This document shows, piece by piece, positions 1-6,947 of a stretch of 13,060 bases of DNA. Position 1 is the stretch's first letter; the number at the start of each line of letters is the position of its first letter. The translations under genes and the position numbers were made by a program. The notes beneath the pieces were generated by a model. That model had not been told where the DNA came from. It worked only from the letters and a program-made list of their open reading frames with translations, and did not search any database. This stretch comes from an uncultured Bacteroidota bacterium (lineage in GTDB: Bacteria; Bacteroidota; Bacteroidia; Chitinophagales; Chitinophagaceae): NCBI GenBank assembly GCA_946479615.1, contig CAMLGR010000135.1:1-13060 (forward strand), in the 5' to 3' direction.

Positions 1-109
1 CAATTCCCGAAGAAGGAAGCATCGACGAAGAACTGGAAATGGCATGAGCAGGCTGTAACGTAACCAGGCAAATGGATGCCATCAATACGGATAGTAAAAT
101 TTTTTTCAT
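1..109 (-). CDS. Secreted protein, N-terminal fragment (runs off left edge)
   Basis: A minus-strand reading frame starts at an ATG at 109-107 and stays open to the window edge, giving 36 residues. It begins MKKILLSVLMASICLVTLQPAHA, a textbook Sec signal peptide: a KK n-region, a hydrophobic core at about residues 4-17, and an A-H-A cleavage site near residue 23. The mature part starts with a serine-rich stretch (ISSSSSMLPSSGI). An AAGGAG-type ribosome binding site lies at 126-134, somewhat far (about 16 bases) from the start. The function cannot be told from this fragment; it is an exported protein, periplasmic or secreted. It is too short to have been found as a complete open frame. Confidence 0.72.
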   Translation of the reverse strand, partial: MKKILLSVLMASICLVTLQPAHAISSSSSMLPSSGI

Positions 110-217
110 AAGTTTTTATTTAATTGTTCTCCTTCAAAGCTATTCTTTATCTTAAAATTAACAATCCGCAAAGAATTAACATCTGTGCAAAAGTTTTACT
201 CCGGCATGGAAATAAAA

Positions 218-250
218 AAGTCTTATCCATGCCAGGCATGGATAAAACTT
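218..250 (-). terminator. Intrinsic terminator of the 63-residue gene
   Basis: Two 16-base arms (218-233 and 235-250) are inverted copies with one mismatch and almost no spacer, so the hairpin probably opens at its CCAGG centre. Read on the minus strand, the stem is followed at once by a run of T residues (complement of the A-rich 211-220). It lies 28 bases past the stop of the minus-strand gene at 278-469, the right place for its terminator. Confidence 0.7.
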
Positions 251-277
251 GTATGAAGTCTCGAAAAGATGGGCTTA

Positions 278-469
278 TTATCCTTTTCTCAAACTGTTCG
301 CAGATTTCGCTTGTTTGCGGATGTTCCACATATCAGCTACGCCGAAAACCTTTTTTACCGGGTTTGGCATTTCAAAACCTGTTGCAACTGTTTCTTTAAC
401 TTCTGTCAGCAGCGTCTTTAATTCGTCTGCATCCATCTGTACAATAGATGGCATAACATCATTCTTCAT
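278..469 (-). CDS. Small conserved-looking hypothetical protein (63 aa)
   Basis: A short soluble protein beginning MKNDVMPSIVQMDADELKTL. Residues 8-31 (IVQMDADELKTLLTEVKETVATGF) look like a beta strand and an amphipathic helix. The tail (VFGVADMWNIRKQAKS...) contains a 'V-F-[GS]-x-A-D-[ML]-W-N-I-x-[RK]-Q' stretch that resembles small uncharacterised Bacteroidota proteins encoded singly or in paralogous sets. No signal peptide, membrane segment or metal motif is seen. It is monocistronic, with its own hairpin terminator downstream, and a weak AGGA lies about 10 bases before the ATG. The function is unknown; the W-N-I-R-K-Q end with basic residues could suit nucleic-acid or protein binding, but that is a guess. 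Confidence 0.68.
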   Translation of the reverse strand: MKNDVMPSIVQMDADELKTLLTEVKETVATGFEMPNPVKKVFGVADMWNIRKQAKSANSLRKG

Positions 470-922
470 GATTATATATCCTGTTTTTGATTACAAAATT
501 ATTTCTGAGCAGCCGGGAGGAAAAACACCTAAGAATCGTTAGAAGAAAGTGTTGAATCTTATCACCTTGTTGTATGTATACTGTACAATGCTCAAATTGA
601 TGCCGCAAAGGTAATGCTTTTACAGCGATTTTTCAAAGCATAAATACCGTGAATTGTTGTTTTTGCCCTGTGAATGGTAAATTTTCCTAGTTAAATTGTT
701 TCCGGCAACGATTGCGTACACTTCTATGTGCCTATGTGGTAAGACTACGCAATTCTGTAATAGTAATAAGACCAACTGGCGTAGATTCACCACATAGGCA
801 CATAGAAACATAGGAATACATACATAGATGCAATTGAAAACAGGATTTCCGCAATCCGTTCAAACCGCAGCTCAAAATCAGAATGAATAACTTTACTATT
901 GTATCGATAATAACCGACACAC
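470..922. other. Intergenic region, divergent promoters and one inverted repeat
   Basis: No convincing gene lies in this 453-base stretch between the minus-strand small gene and the plus-strand protease, so it must hold both promoters. The DNA is AT-rich. Besides the inverted repeat at 722-807, I see no RNA gene and no clear Bacteroidota -33/-7 promoter pair. The short frames here have no ribosome binding sites and no protein-like composition. Confidence 0.6.
722..807. repeat. Inverted repeat IR1 (CTATGTG-word stem-loop)
   Basis: Left arm 722-740 and right arm 789-807 are perfect 19-base inverted copies. Each arm holds the word CTATGTG twice, 8 bases apart. An inner six-base pair (CTACGC at 745-750 and GCGTAG at 779-784) extends the stem. 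The right side continues with further partial words (CATAGG, CATAG) up to about 828. The arm words and the loop (CTACGC..TTCTGTAATAGTAATA) match the repeat at 2214-2342, so the two are copies of one family. Confidence 0.9.
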
Positions 923-2191
923 ATGAAAAAACTCGTTCTTATCTATTCTTTGTTTGGCTTTCTTGCATTGCCTGCAGCGGCACAGACAAATGACAGCCTG
1001 TACAGATTGTATAAGGCCAAACAATTTCCTGAACTGGAAAGGGACAATACCGATAAAAGCCACGCGCTTTATTTTTTTTATAAAGCCGTCTATGCAAATG
1101 TTTCCAATCAACCGGCTTCTTCCAACCGATACCTGGATACATTTGTACAAAACAGGAAGAAATTACCTGCGGCGATCGGTTTCGCATACTGGAGATTGAG
1201 AAATGACAACGATGTAAAGCTCTTTGATTATAAGAATGCATACGCTACCCAGCAGATCCTTCTAAAGAATTATAAGAAGAAATACAGTAAACGCGATTAT
1301 ACCGCCGAAAAATATACCGGCGAGATCTGGCGCACCCTTTCCAACGAGAAACCACAACGCACCGAACGCAGCGGTTCTTCCCGTCTTCCTCTTACGCGCG
1401 ATTTGGCGGGGTTGATCAATATTCGTGTAAAAGCCGGTGATACCGATACCAGTTTTGTATTCGATACCGGCGCCGGCATGTCATCCATTACCGAAAGTCT
1501 TGCACAAAAAATGAGCCTGCGGATATTGCCAGGCAATGAGATCAAAGTATCAGGCTTCAACAATGTTTTCAACCCGGTACAGATCGCAGTAGCTGATGAA
1601 TTACATATCGGCGATATCATTATCCGCAATGAACCTTTTCTTGTTTTTAAAGACGAAGCATTAAGTTTTGCCGGAGGCGCTTACAAGATCAATGGCATTA
1701 TCGGTTTCCCGATCGCTAAAGAACTCGGCAGCCTGACGATCACTCCCACTGAATTACTGGTCAATGATCTGGCCAAAGAAGATAAAACGCCGGAAAAGAA
1801 TCTTTTTATCGAACTATTACATCCTGTTCTTTTCCTGAAGTATAAGGAAAAGCTCCTGCCTTTTAATTTCGATACGGGAGCCAATACTTCACAATTCTCC
1901 AAAACTTTTTTTGATGCGTATGGCAAAGAACTGGAGGCGGGTAATCAGTATGAAACAAAACAAAATGCCAGCGCCGGTGGTGTGCGGACTTATAAGGCAT
2001 TGATCGCTGATACCCTGGTGGTATGGCTGGGCAGACAACCCATCGGTTTTTCAAAAATCGAGATCGATGCCGAAGATTATCACGTATCGGGTGAAGAATT
2101 GTATGGCAATATCGGCCAGGATTTGCTGAAGCGATATAAAAAAGTGACGATCAATTTTAAAAATAATTACCTGAAGCTGGAAGACCAATAG
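923..2191 (+). CDS. Secreted two-lobed retropepsin-like aspartyl protease
   Basis: Predicted aspartic peptidase exported by Sec. Residues 1-21 are a signal peptide (MKKLVLIYSLFGFLALPAAA, cleaved before Q21 or T22). Residues about 22-150 are a helical N-terminal region of unknown role with several K/Y-rich helices. Two retropepsin-type lobes follow. The first has FVFDTGAG at 178-185 with IIGFPI at 259-264. The second has FNFDTGAN at 314-321 with NIGQDLL at 396-402. Each lobe thus keeps the D-T-G-A catalytic loop and the later hydrophobic-G-x-D/P motif of this family, so one chain could form the active site that retropepsins build by dimerising. Substrates are unknown; periplasmic or surface action is inferred from the signal peptide. 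The gene stands alone, flanked by related inverted repeats. The ATG is followed directly by the signal peptide, which supports this start. A single-chain design with both aspartates (D181, D317) makes activity plausible. Confidence 0.92.
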   Translation: MKKLVLIYSLFGFLALPAAAQTNDSLYRLYKAKQFPELERDNTDKSHALYFFYKAVYANVSNQPASSNRYLDTFVQNRKKLPAAIGFAYWRLRNDNDVKLFDYKNAYATQQILLKNYKKKYSKRDYTAEKYTGEIWRTLSNEKPQRTERSGSSRLPLTRDLAGLINIRVKAGDTDTSFVFDTGAGMSSITESLAQKMSLRILPGNEIKVSGFNNVFNPVQIAVADELHIGDIIIRNEPFLVFKDEALSFAGGAYKINGIIGFPIAKELGSLTITPTELLVNDLAKEDKTPEKNLFIELLHPVLFLKYKEKLLPFNFDTGANTSQFSKTFFDAYGKELEAGNQYETKQNASAGGVRTYKALIADTLVVWLGRQPIGFSKIEIDAEDYHVSGEELYGNIGQDLLKRYKKVTINFKNNYLKLEDQ

Positions 2192-2213
2192 CTTCTTATT
2201 TTCTACAATAAAA

Positions 2214-2342
2214 CCTATGTGAAACCTATATGCCCTATGTGCCTATGTGGTAAAAACTACGCCCTTCTTTTTAGTAATAGTATCAAAACTGTAAGTTTTT
2301 CTTTACCACATAGGCACATAGGGCATATAGGTTTCACATAGG
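2214..2342. repeat. Inverted repeat IR2 with perfect 41-base arms
   Basis: Left arm 2214-2254 and right arm 2302-2342 are perfect reverse complements over 41 bases, with a 47-base loop. Each arm carries four CCTAT[GA]TG words starting 8-11 bases apart (left arm: 2214, 2225, 2234, 2242). The repeat starts 23 bases past the protease stop codon. The loop begins with the same CTACGC..TTCT..TAGTAATA sequence as IR1, in the same orientation. It could act as a very stable 3'-end structure on the protease mRNA. Confidence 0.95.
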
Positions 2343-2376
2343 CCGTATTATTATTCGTGAAATAAATTCCCCATAG

Positions 2377-2589
2377 ATCATTCTAAACTGGCAGGTCTTT
2401 TGTTCCGGTTTCAGAACCATAGAGAAAAGGAGGAGCACAGAGATTGGGAATGACTTTGTAACTCCAAAAATCGAAGAAAAACTTCCACTCGTCGACATAA
2501 TCGGATCATCCGGCGAAATCTTTTTCGGCAACTTCGTTTACTCCGGATATTTGTTCCCAGAAAATAAGATCATTCAAATAACCCGATAA
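2377..2589 (+). pseudogene. Possible gene remnant, open frame without a start
   Basis: A plus-strand frame is open from 2377 to a TAA at about 2587-2589. Its second half reads like real protein: GNDFVTPKIEEKLPLVDIIG, then SSGEIFFGNFVYSGYLFPEN and KIIQITR. There is no ATG in this frame; an AAAGGAGG sequence at 2426-2433 sits 9 bases ahead of an ATT codon (2443). It may be the decayed end of a gene, or chance. I cannot assign a family. Confidence 0.22.
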
Positions 2590-2728
2590 ATTTCCGATCC
2601 GTACACAACGAAGACTAAATCCGAACAGTTACCCCTTTTGAAAGCCATGCCGATTCAATAAGTCAAAATCTTGTTCCCGTTGAAAATCTTCACTCTCGTC
2701 CAAACCGTCCAAACAAAAGATTTTGATC

Positions 2729-2757
2729 GCTGCTCCCCACCGGAGCAGCTTTTTTTT
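2729..2757 (+). terminator. Intrinsic terminator, first of a twin pair
   Basis: GCTGCTCC (2729-2736) and GGAGCAGC (2742-2749) form a perfect 8-base stem around a CCACC loop, followed by eight T residues (2750-2757). This is a strong rho-independent terminator on the plus strand. No plus-strand gene ends just before it, so it ends either protease read-through or an unrecognised small transcript. Confidence 0.82.
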
Positions 2758-2779
2758 AAACGGCTTCATTTCGGCTGGC

Positions 2780-2809
2780 GACGGGTTTTTAATTAGCGTT
2801 AGACCCGTC
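2780..2809 (+). other. Hairpin between the twin terminators
   Basis: GACGGGT (2780-2786) pairs perfectly with ACCCGTC (2803-2809) around a 16-base AT-rich loop. Together with the second terminator this could be a folded short RNA, transcribed on the plus strand and ending at about 2848. Confidence 0.45.
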
Positions 2810-2819
2810 TGGGAAGTGG

Positions 2820-2848
2820 GCTGCTCCTGTAAAGGAGCAGCTTTTTTT
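2820..2848 (+). terminator. Intrinsic terminator, second of a twin pair
   Basis: The same 8-base stem as the first twin (GCTGCTCC 2820-2827, GGAGCAGC 2834-2841) with a different loop (TGTAAA), followed by seven T residues (2842-2848). It lies 91 bases after the first. Identical stems mean the two can also pair with each other. Confidence 0.82.
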
Positions 2849-2940
2849 ATGTCTGAACCAGGATTTGTGGGATTATTGGGATTGTGGGAAAGAGATGTTC
2901 AATAATCAATGTTCAAGGGCCTTCGGCTAATAATTATCTG

Positions 2941-3444
2941 TTATTTGAGGACTTTGCAGGTAACGAGAAGCTGGCCGGTATGGCGCATGGTATGTTCGGC
3001 AGCATGAAATAATAATCCGAGTACAGTAGAAGGAATCTGCCTGCGCCCTACTCCTCTTGAATCAGTCAGCGTGTTGCTATCTGTATTTTTTAATTGTGTA
3101 ATGGCTTTCCCGATGACCTCATCGATATGGTTTAGCAAAGAGCTGGTCTGTATGGTATCGTTTCTTTTTCCTTCCCTCGCCAGGTAATCCAATTGCATTT
3201 GATCGAGTTGTTGTCCACGTGCATACGTAAATAACCGGTCTATAACACCCCCAATATGCTGAAGATGAAAAGCCACGGATGCATTGTTCTTTGGTTGTTC
3301 CCAGATCATCGCTTCGGGGAAATCAGCAATAGCTTCTTTTATTTCTTTTTGCGCCTGTAAGAAGGCATGAGCGACTGATTGCAGCAGTGCAGGAACTTCC
3401 GGCACCGGGCCCTGCAGCCAATATTCAAGGGTTGATGTTTGCAT
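2941..3444 (-). CDS. DinB-fold metal-binding protein
   Basis: A cytoplasmic four-helix-bundle protein of the DinB/YfiT superfamily. With the start at 3444 (MQTSTLEYWLQGPVPEVPAL...) it has 167 residues, normal for the family; a frame extending upstream to 3516 has an atypical G/F/Y/C-rich leader and is probably not translated. The metal-site histidines are visible: HLQHIGGVIDR at 60-70 (H63 the likely ligand) and HAAEHTMRHTGQL at 147-159, where H151 and H155 fit the H-x3-H of the last helix. Known members bind a divalent metal (Zn or Ni), and some are thiol-dependent transferases for bacillithiol or mycothiol; many are uncharacterised. No partner gene is next to it: it is divergent from the membrane-protein pair at 3652 and has no obvious terminator. 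The specific reaction is unknown. Confidence 0.88.
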   Translation of the reverse strand: MQTSTLEYWLQGPVPEVPALLQSVAHAFLQAQKEIKEAIADFPEAMIWEQPKNNASVAFHLQHIGGVIDRLFTYARGQQLDQMQLDYLAREGKRNDTIQTSSLLNHIDEVIGKAITQLKNTDSNTLTDSRGVGRRQIPSTVLGLLFHAAEHTMRHTGQLLVTCKVLK

Positions 3445-3651
3445 AGGCAAAATTACGCGGCAGAAGTATCCGGCAATAAACCAGCTATATCCTTGTCCGT
3501 TAAAAAACGGCGGCATATACCGTGTTTTTCACCTTTTTCAGTCCTGGTCTATCATGTAGCTTCATCAGGCTTCTGCATCAGATCCCAACCCGCTTAATTT
3601 CCCATATAACCTGGCAGCACTGATCCATTCAGCATAAAAGAATCCTGGATT

Positions 3652-4056
3652 ATGTATACTATCAATAAACTCATCGGTTTTTTACAGGGTCTTATTGCGA
3701 AAGAAAGAAAACAGGCTTATACTTCCATTTATGTTGTCATTGGCGGCATAATAGCAGGTACTCTGCTGGGCACTTTGCTTTTTAGCAAGGCTGATTTTAT
3801 GAATATACTGGTTCAATTAAGCGGCCTGGGAATTTCTCTTAGTACGATCGCTGGCGTTTGTTATTACCTGTATAAGTATGACGAAAAAGAAAACAGGAAA
3901 CAGGATTTTCTCGATCACTTACATAATGAAATCAAACAGGGATCTCTTGCTGACAGAAAGATCGATCCGAAAGTCAGTGAACTGATCTTAAAAATGCTCC
4001 AGGATAAAATGGAAGAATCTCCTAACGAACCAATGATTAAAAAAGATGAAAAATAA
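3652..4056 (+). CDS. Small two-helix membrane protein, unknown function
   Basis: A 134-residue protein with two predicted membrane helices at about residues 24-44 (TSIYVVIGGIIAGTLLGTLLF) and 50-72 (MNILVQLSGLGISLSTIAGVCYY). The short N-terminal part is basic, and a charged C-terminal tail of some 60 residues (YDEKENRKQDFLDHLHNEIK...) looks helical or coiled-coil. Both ends are probably cytoplasmic. No catalytic motif is visible and I do not recognise the family. Its stop codon lies inside the next gene (11-base overlap), so the two are translationally coupled and likely work together. No strong ribosome binding site precedes the ATG, as is common in Bacteroidota. The architecture resembles small membrane anchors or holin-like proteins, but nothing in the sequence supports a lytic role. 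Confidence 0.72.
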   Translation: MYTINKLIGFLQGLIAKERKQAYTSIYVVIGGIIAGTLLGTLLFSKADFMNILVQLSGLGISLSTIAGVCYYLYKYDEKENRKQDFLDHLHNEIKQGSLADRKIDPKVSELILKMLQDKMEESPNEPMIKKDEK

Positions 4057-4816
4057 TACTTCCCGGATAATACTGCTGCTTATCGCGTCTATAGCTGTAT
4101 CGTTTATTTTTTACGTACAGGGCGCCAAGCTGGAAGAGAAGGATAAGATCATCAATAAACAAACAAAGGACAGCCTTACAGTTGAATTGAAATACAAAGA
4201 TTCGATGATCCGCTATTTACGTGACAGCATACATTTCCCCGCTTCTAAAATTCAACCTGCTCAAATACAGGTTCATGTACCTCCGCCTATCGCTATCCAT
4301 TCGCCTGCAGCTCCGGCGGTTACGGTAATAATTAAGGATACAATAGTCCCCCCGGCTCAAACAACATCTTCGATAATTACAGGAGACAATGACTTATCCA
4401 TCTACGATACCTCCGGCATGAAAAAGAATAAAGATCAATATAACACGGAATTGAGAGCGCAGCTAAATAATTTATGCCTTACCCAGGCATTCACATTACG
4501 GGATACTATCAAAAATAAAATTCTGCTTACGACCGCTCAAAACATAAGGGCCTCCATGTCCCAATATAAAATATCCCTTGCTAAAGACGTAGAAAGATTC
4601 CGGGTAAACAACAGCATAGGTCCATCAAAGACATTGGCACAAGTGAATTATAAGCCTGTCTTAAGAACGGATGATTACCTGGATGATCTGGTTGACAATC
4701 TTATTTCTGCATTGGAAAATATCAACAATAAAAATGCATTAAGCAATGCCAGGATCGGGCTGCAATACATTTGTCTTTGGAATCAGAAGCAAAATGAATA
4801 TTTCAGGATCTATTAA
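4046..4816 (+). CDS. Single-pass membrane protein with coiled coil and proline linker
   Basis: A 256-residue protein of unknown function. Residues 8-23 (IILLLIASIAVSFIFY) form one N-terminal membrane helix or uncleaved signal anchor. Residues 27-62 are strongly charged with heptad-like spacing (LEEKDKIINKQTKDSLTVEL...), a probable coiled coil. Residues 66-107 are rich in P, A and V (VHVPPPIAIHSPAAPAV), an extended linker. Residues 128-256 form a helical C-terminal domain ending in WNQKQNEYFRIY. With a short positive N-terminus, the bulk should lie in the periplasm. The start overlaps the preceding gene by 11 bases, giving tight coupling. Such anchor, coiled-coil, linker and domain layouts occur in envelope-spanning proteins, but the end domain is not recognised. 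Confidence 0.72.
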   Translation: MKNNTSRIILLLIASIAVSFIFYVQGAKLEEKDKIINKQTKDSLTVELKYKDSMIRYLRDSIHFPASKIQPAQIQVHVPPPIAIHSPAAPAVTVIIKDTIVPPAQTTSSIITGDNDLSIYDTSGMKKNKDQYNTELRAQLNNLCLTQAFTLRDTIKNKILLTTAQNIRASMSQYKISLAKDVERFRVNNSIGPSKTLAQVNYKPVLRTDDYLDDLVDNLISALENINNKNALSNARIGLQYICLWNQKQNEYFRIY

Positions 4817-4847
4817 TTATCAAAATAATTAAAATCTGATGCTAATC

Positions 4848-4869
4848 GCCCATGGTTAAAACCATGGGC
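4848..4869. terminator. Perfect 10-base-stem hairpin after the membrane-protein pair
   Basis: GCCCATGGTT (4848-4857) and AACCATGGGC (4860-4869) are perfect inverted copies with a two-base spacer. It lies 32 bases past the plus-strand stop. There is no T tract on either side, so it is either a weak terminator for the membrane-protein genes or an mRNA-end-protecting stem. Confidence 0.5.
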
Positions 4870-4891
4870 TCATCATCATTCATTATCATAA

Positions 4892-4920
4892 AACAAAAAA
4901 GCCCTCAATAATTGAGGGCT
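4892..4920 (-). terminator. Intrinsic terminator of dnaK
   Basis: AGCCCTCAA (4900-4908) and TTGAGGGCT (4912-4920) form a 9-base stem with a TAA loop. On the minus strand it is followed by TTTTTTGTTT (complement of 4892-4900). It lies about 55 bases past the dnaK stop, so it fits as that gene's terminator, and it separates dnaK from the convergent membrane-protein genes. Confidence 0.85.
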
Positions 4921-4974
4921 TCACTATTTCCTGAAAATCTATTAATCCTTTCAATCCAGGTTCAGACAAGATAA

Positions 4975-6882
4975 TTACTTCACTTCTTCATAAGGAACAT
5001 CCGTCACATTATCACCCTGGGCAGCGCCGGTGTTTTGTTGTCCGCCATCAGCACCTGGCTGTTCTGCTCCCGGTTGTCCCTGTTGTGCATTATAGATATC
5101 CTGGCTCGCGGCTGTCCATGCGGCATTCAATTCAGCAGAAGCTGTATCGATAGCTGCAATATCCTGGGCCTTGTGCGCTTCTTTTAATTTTTCCGCTGCT
5201 GATTCAATCGCCGCTTTTTTATCAGCCGGGATCTTATCGCCGTATTCCTTGATCTGTTTCTCTGTCTGGAACACGAGGCTGTCAGCACTGTTAAGCTTGT
5301 CTACTTTTTCACGCTCGGCTTTATCAGTAGCTTCATTGGCTCTTGCTTCCGCTTTCATCTTTTCCACTTCATCCTTGCTTAAACCGCTACCTGCTTCGAT
5401 ATGGATCTTTTGTTCCTTACCGGTGCCTTTATCTTTCGCTGTTACGTGCAGAATACCATTAGCATCGATATCGAATGTGACTTCGATCTGTGGCACACCG
5501 CGCGGAGCCGGTGGTATACCATCGAGATTGAAAATACCAAGGCTCTTGTTGTCTTTCGACATGGAACGTTCACCCTGTAATACGTGTATCTGTACACCGG
5601 GCTGGTTATCGCTGGCAGTAGAGAATGTTTCTGATTTCTTGGTAGGGATCGTTGTGTTGCTATCGATCAGCCTTGTCATTACACCACCCATAGTTTCAAT
5701 ACCGAGTGACAATGGCGTAACGTCGAGCAGCAATACATCTTTTACTTCACCGGTCAATACAGCACCCTGGATAGCGGCACCAACGGCTACTACTTCATCA
5801 GGATTCACGCTCCGGTTTGGTTTCTTACCAAAGAATTTCTCTACGATCTCCTGTACTTTAGGAATACGAGTAGAACCACCTACGAGAATCACTTCATCGA
5901 TTTGTGAAGAGGAAAGGCCAGCATCTTTCAATGCGGCTTCGCAGGGCTTCAGACAACGACTGAATAAGTTATCCGCCAGTTGCTCGAATTTAGCACGGCT
6001 CAGTTTTTTTACTAAGTGCTTGGGAACTCCGTCAACGGCTGTGATATAAGGAAGATTGATCTCTGTTTCGCTGGAAGAAGACAATTCTACTTTTGCTTTT
6101 TCAGCAGCTTCTTTCAAACGTTGCAGGGCCATAGGGTCCTTGCGCAGATCGATGGCTTCATCTTTTTTGAATTCGTCGGCCAGCCAATCCATGACTACTT
6201 TATCAAAATCATCACCACCAAGGTGCGTATCACCATTAGTGGATTTTACTTCAAATACTCCGTCACCCAGTTCCAGTACAGAAATATCGAATGTACCACC
6301 ACCAAGATCAAATACAGCGATCTTCTGATCGTGTTTGCCTTTATCCAGGCCATAAGCAAGAGCAGCTGCGGTAGGTTCGTTAACGATCCGGCGAACGGTC
6401 AGACCGGCGATTTCACCTGCTTCTTTGGTCGCCTGGCGCTGGGCATCATTAAAATAAGCAGGAACAGTGATCACTGCTTCGGTTACTTCCTGCCCCAGGT
6501 AATCTTCAGCTGTTTTCTTCATTTTCTGAAGAACCATGGCAGAGATTTCCTGTGGCGTATAAGGACGGCCATCTATGTCAATTCGTACGGTATTATTGTC
6601 ACCTTTCATGACCTTATAACTCCAGTGACTGATTTCCTCGGTCACTTCGTTAAACTGGCGACCCATAAAACGCTTCACCGAAGTGATGGTGTTTTGGGGG
6701 TTGGTGATCGCCTGGCGCTTGGCCGGGTCACCTACTTTGCGTTCGCCATTTTTTAAAAAAGCCACTACAGACGGGGTTGTACGACGGCCCTCATCGTTGG
6801 CTATAACCACTGGTTCGCTGCCTTCCATAACTGCTACGCAGCTATTCGTGGTTCCAAGGTCTATTCCTATTATTTTTCCCAT
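4975..6882 (-). CDS. dnaK: Molecular chaperone DnaK (Hsp70)
   Basis: A full-length 635-residue cytosolic Hsp70 that binds exposed hydrophobic peptide segments in an ATP-driven cycle with DnaJ and GrpE. The actin-like ATPase domain covers residues 1 to about 382, with phosphate loop 1 IDLGTTNS at 7-14, loop 2 FDLGGGTFD at 191-199 and the adenosine motif [10 protein letters not shown] at 332-341. The interdomain linker VLLLD is at 383-387. The beta-sandwich substrate domain (about 390-500) contains the [12 protein letters not shown] motif. A helical lid (about 505-600) is followed by a Q/G/A-rich flexible tail. The tail ends D-V-P-Y-E-E-V-K; many bacterial DnaKs end in a similar acidic motif. 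The protein has no N-terminal extension, and the ATG is preceded by AAGGAG 11 bases upstream (6894-6899). The gene is monocistronic here: dnaJ and grpE are not adjacent. Certain assignment. Confidence 0.99.
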   Translation of the reverse strand: MGKIIGIDLGTTNSCVAVMEGSEPVVIANDEGRRTTPSVVAFLKNGERKVGDPAKRQAITNPQNTITSVKRFMGRQFNEVTEEISHWSYKVMKGDNNTVRIDIDGRPYTPQEISAMVLQKMKKTAEDYLGQEVTEAVITVPAYFNDAQRQATKEAGEIAGLTVRRIVNEPTAAALAYGLDKGKHDQKIAVFDLGGGTFDISVLELGDGVFEVKSTNGDTHLGGDDFDKVVMDWLADEFKKDEAIDLRKDPMALQRLKEAAEKAKVELSSSSETEINLPYITAVDGVPKHLVKKLSRAKFEQLADNLFSRCLKPCEAALKDAGLSSSQIDEVILVGGSTRIPKVQEIVEKFFGKKPNRSVNPDEVVAVGAAIQGAVLTGEVKDVLLLDVTPLSLGIETMGGVMTRLIDSNTTIPTKKSETFSTASDNQPGVQIHVLQGERSMSKDNKSLGIFNLDGIPPAPRGVPQIEVTFDIDANGILHVTAKDKGTGKEQKIHIEAGSGLSKDEVEKMKAEARANEATDKAEREKVDKLNSADSLVFQTEKQIKEYGDKIPADKKAAIESAAEKLKEAHKAQDIAAIDTASAELNAAWTAASQDIYNAQQGQPGAEQPGADGGQQNTGAAQGDNVTDVPYEEVK

Positions 6883-6932
6883 AATTAAAATTTCTCCTTT
6901 TTTATACTTCCTTCCGGAAGATATAATGCTTT

Positions 6933-6947
6933 GTCAATCATTGTGCC
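6933..6947 (-). promoter_or_regulatory. Candidate promoter of dnaK, sigma-54-like
   Basis: On the minus strand this reads GGCACAATGATTGAC, close to the sigma-54 pattern TGGCAC-N5-TTGC with the GG and the final dinucleotide (here GA instead of GC) ten bases apart. It lies about 51 bases before the dnaK ATG and would give a leader of about 40 bases. The same bases contain TTGACA, a sigma-70-like -35, though with no clear -10 at normal spacing. No CIRCE operator (TTAGCACTC-N9-GAGTGCTAA) is present. An adjacent 10-base palindrome, CTTCCGGAAG (6911-6920), lies in the presumed leader and could be an operator. Confidence 0.3.

Larger units (their letters stand above)
2192..2940. other. Gene-poor 749-base stretch with repeats and twin terminators
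   Basis: It contains inverted repeat IR2 (2214-2342), a plus-strand open but start-less frame (2377-2589) that could be a gene remnant, and two tandem intrinsic terminators (2729-2757 and 2820-2848). A region at about 2655-2727 has CAAAATCTT and AAGATTTTG words facing each other, and GTCCAAACCGTCCAAAC as a short tandem. Nothing here is a convincing complete gene; a small RNA ending at one of the terminators is possible. Confidence 0.55.

Noticed and set aside
124..542. Plus-strand frames of 91 and 97 residues
   Set aside because: Both lie opposite the minus-strand 63-residue gene and its terminator; the minus-strand frame has the protein-like sequence.
722..2342. Insertion sequence with terminal inverted repeats around the protease gene
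   Set aside because: IR1 and IR2 are each self-contained stem-loops in direct orientation, not a pair of inverted ends, and no transposase is encoded.
2334..2531. Minus-strand frame of 65 residues
   Set aside because: It runs into the IR2 arm, has no ribosome binding site and a low-complexity S/F/I composition; the plus strand of the same DNA is at least as protein-like.
2723..2905. Plus-strand frame of 60 residues
   Set aside because: It reads straight through both twin terminators, so its sequence is explained by the hairpins.
3445..3516. N-terminal extension of the DinB protein
   Set aside because: The 24 added residues (MPPFFNGQGYSWFIAGYFCR...) do not fit the family start; the internal ATG at 3444 gives the normal length.
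5171..6756. Long plus-strand frames opposite dnaK (292 and 246 residues)
   Set aside because: They are antisense shadows of the strongly biased dnaK coding sequence, with S/F/I-rich products and no start signals.
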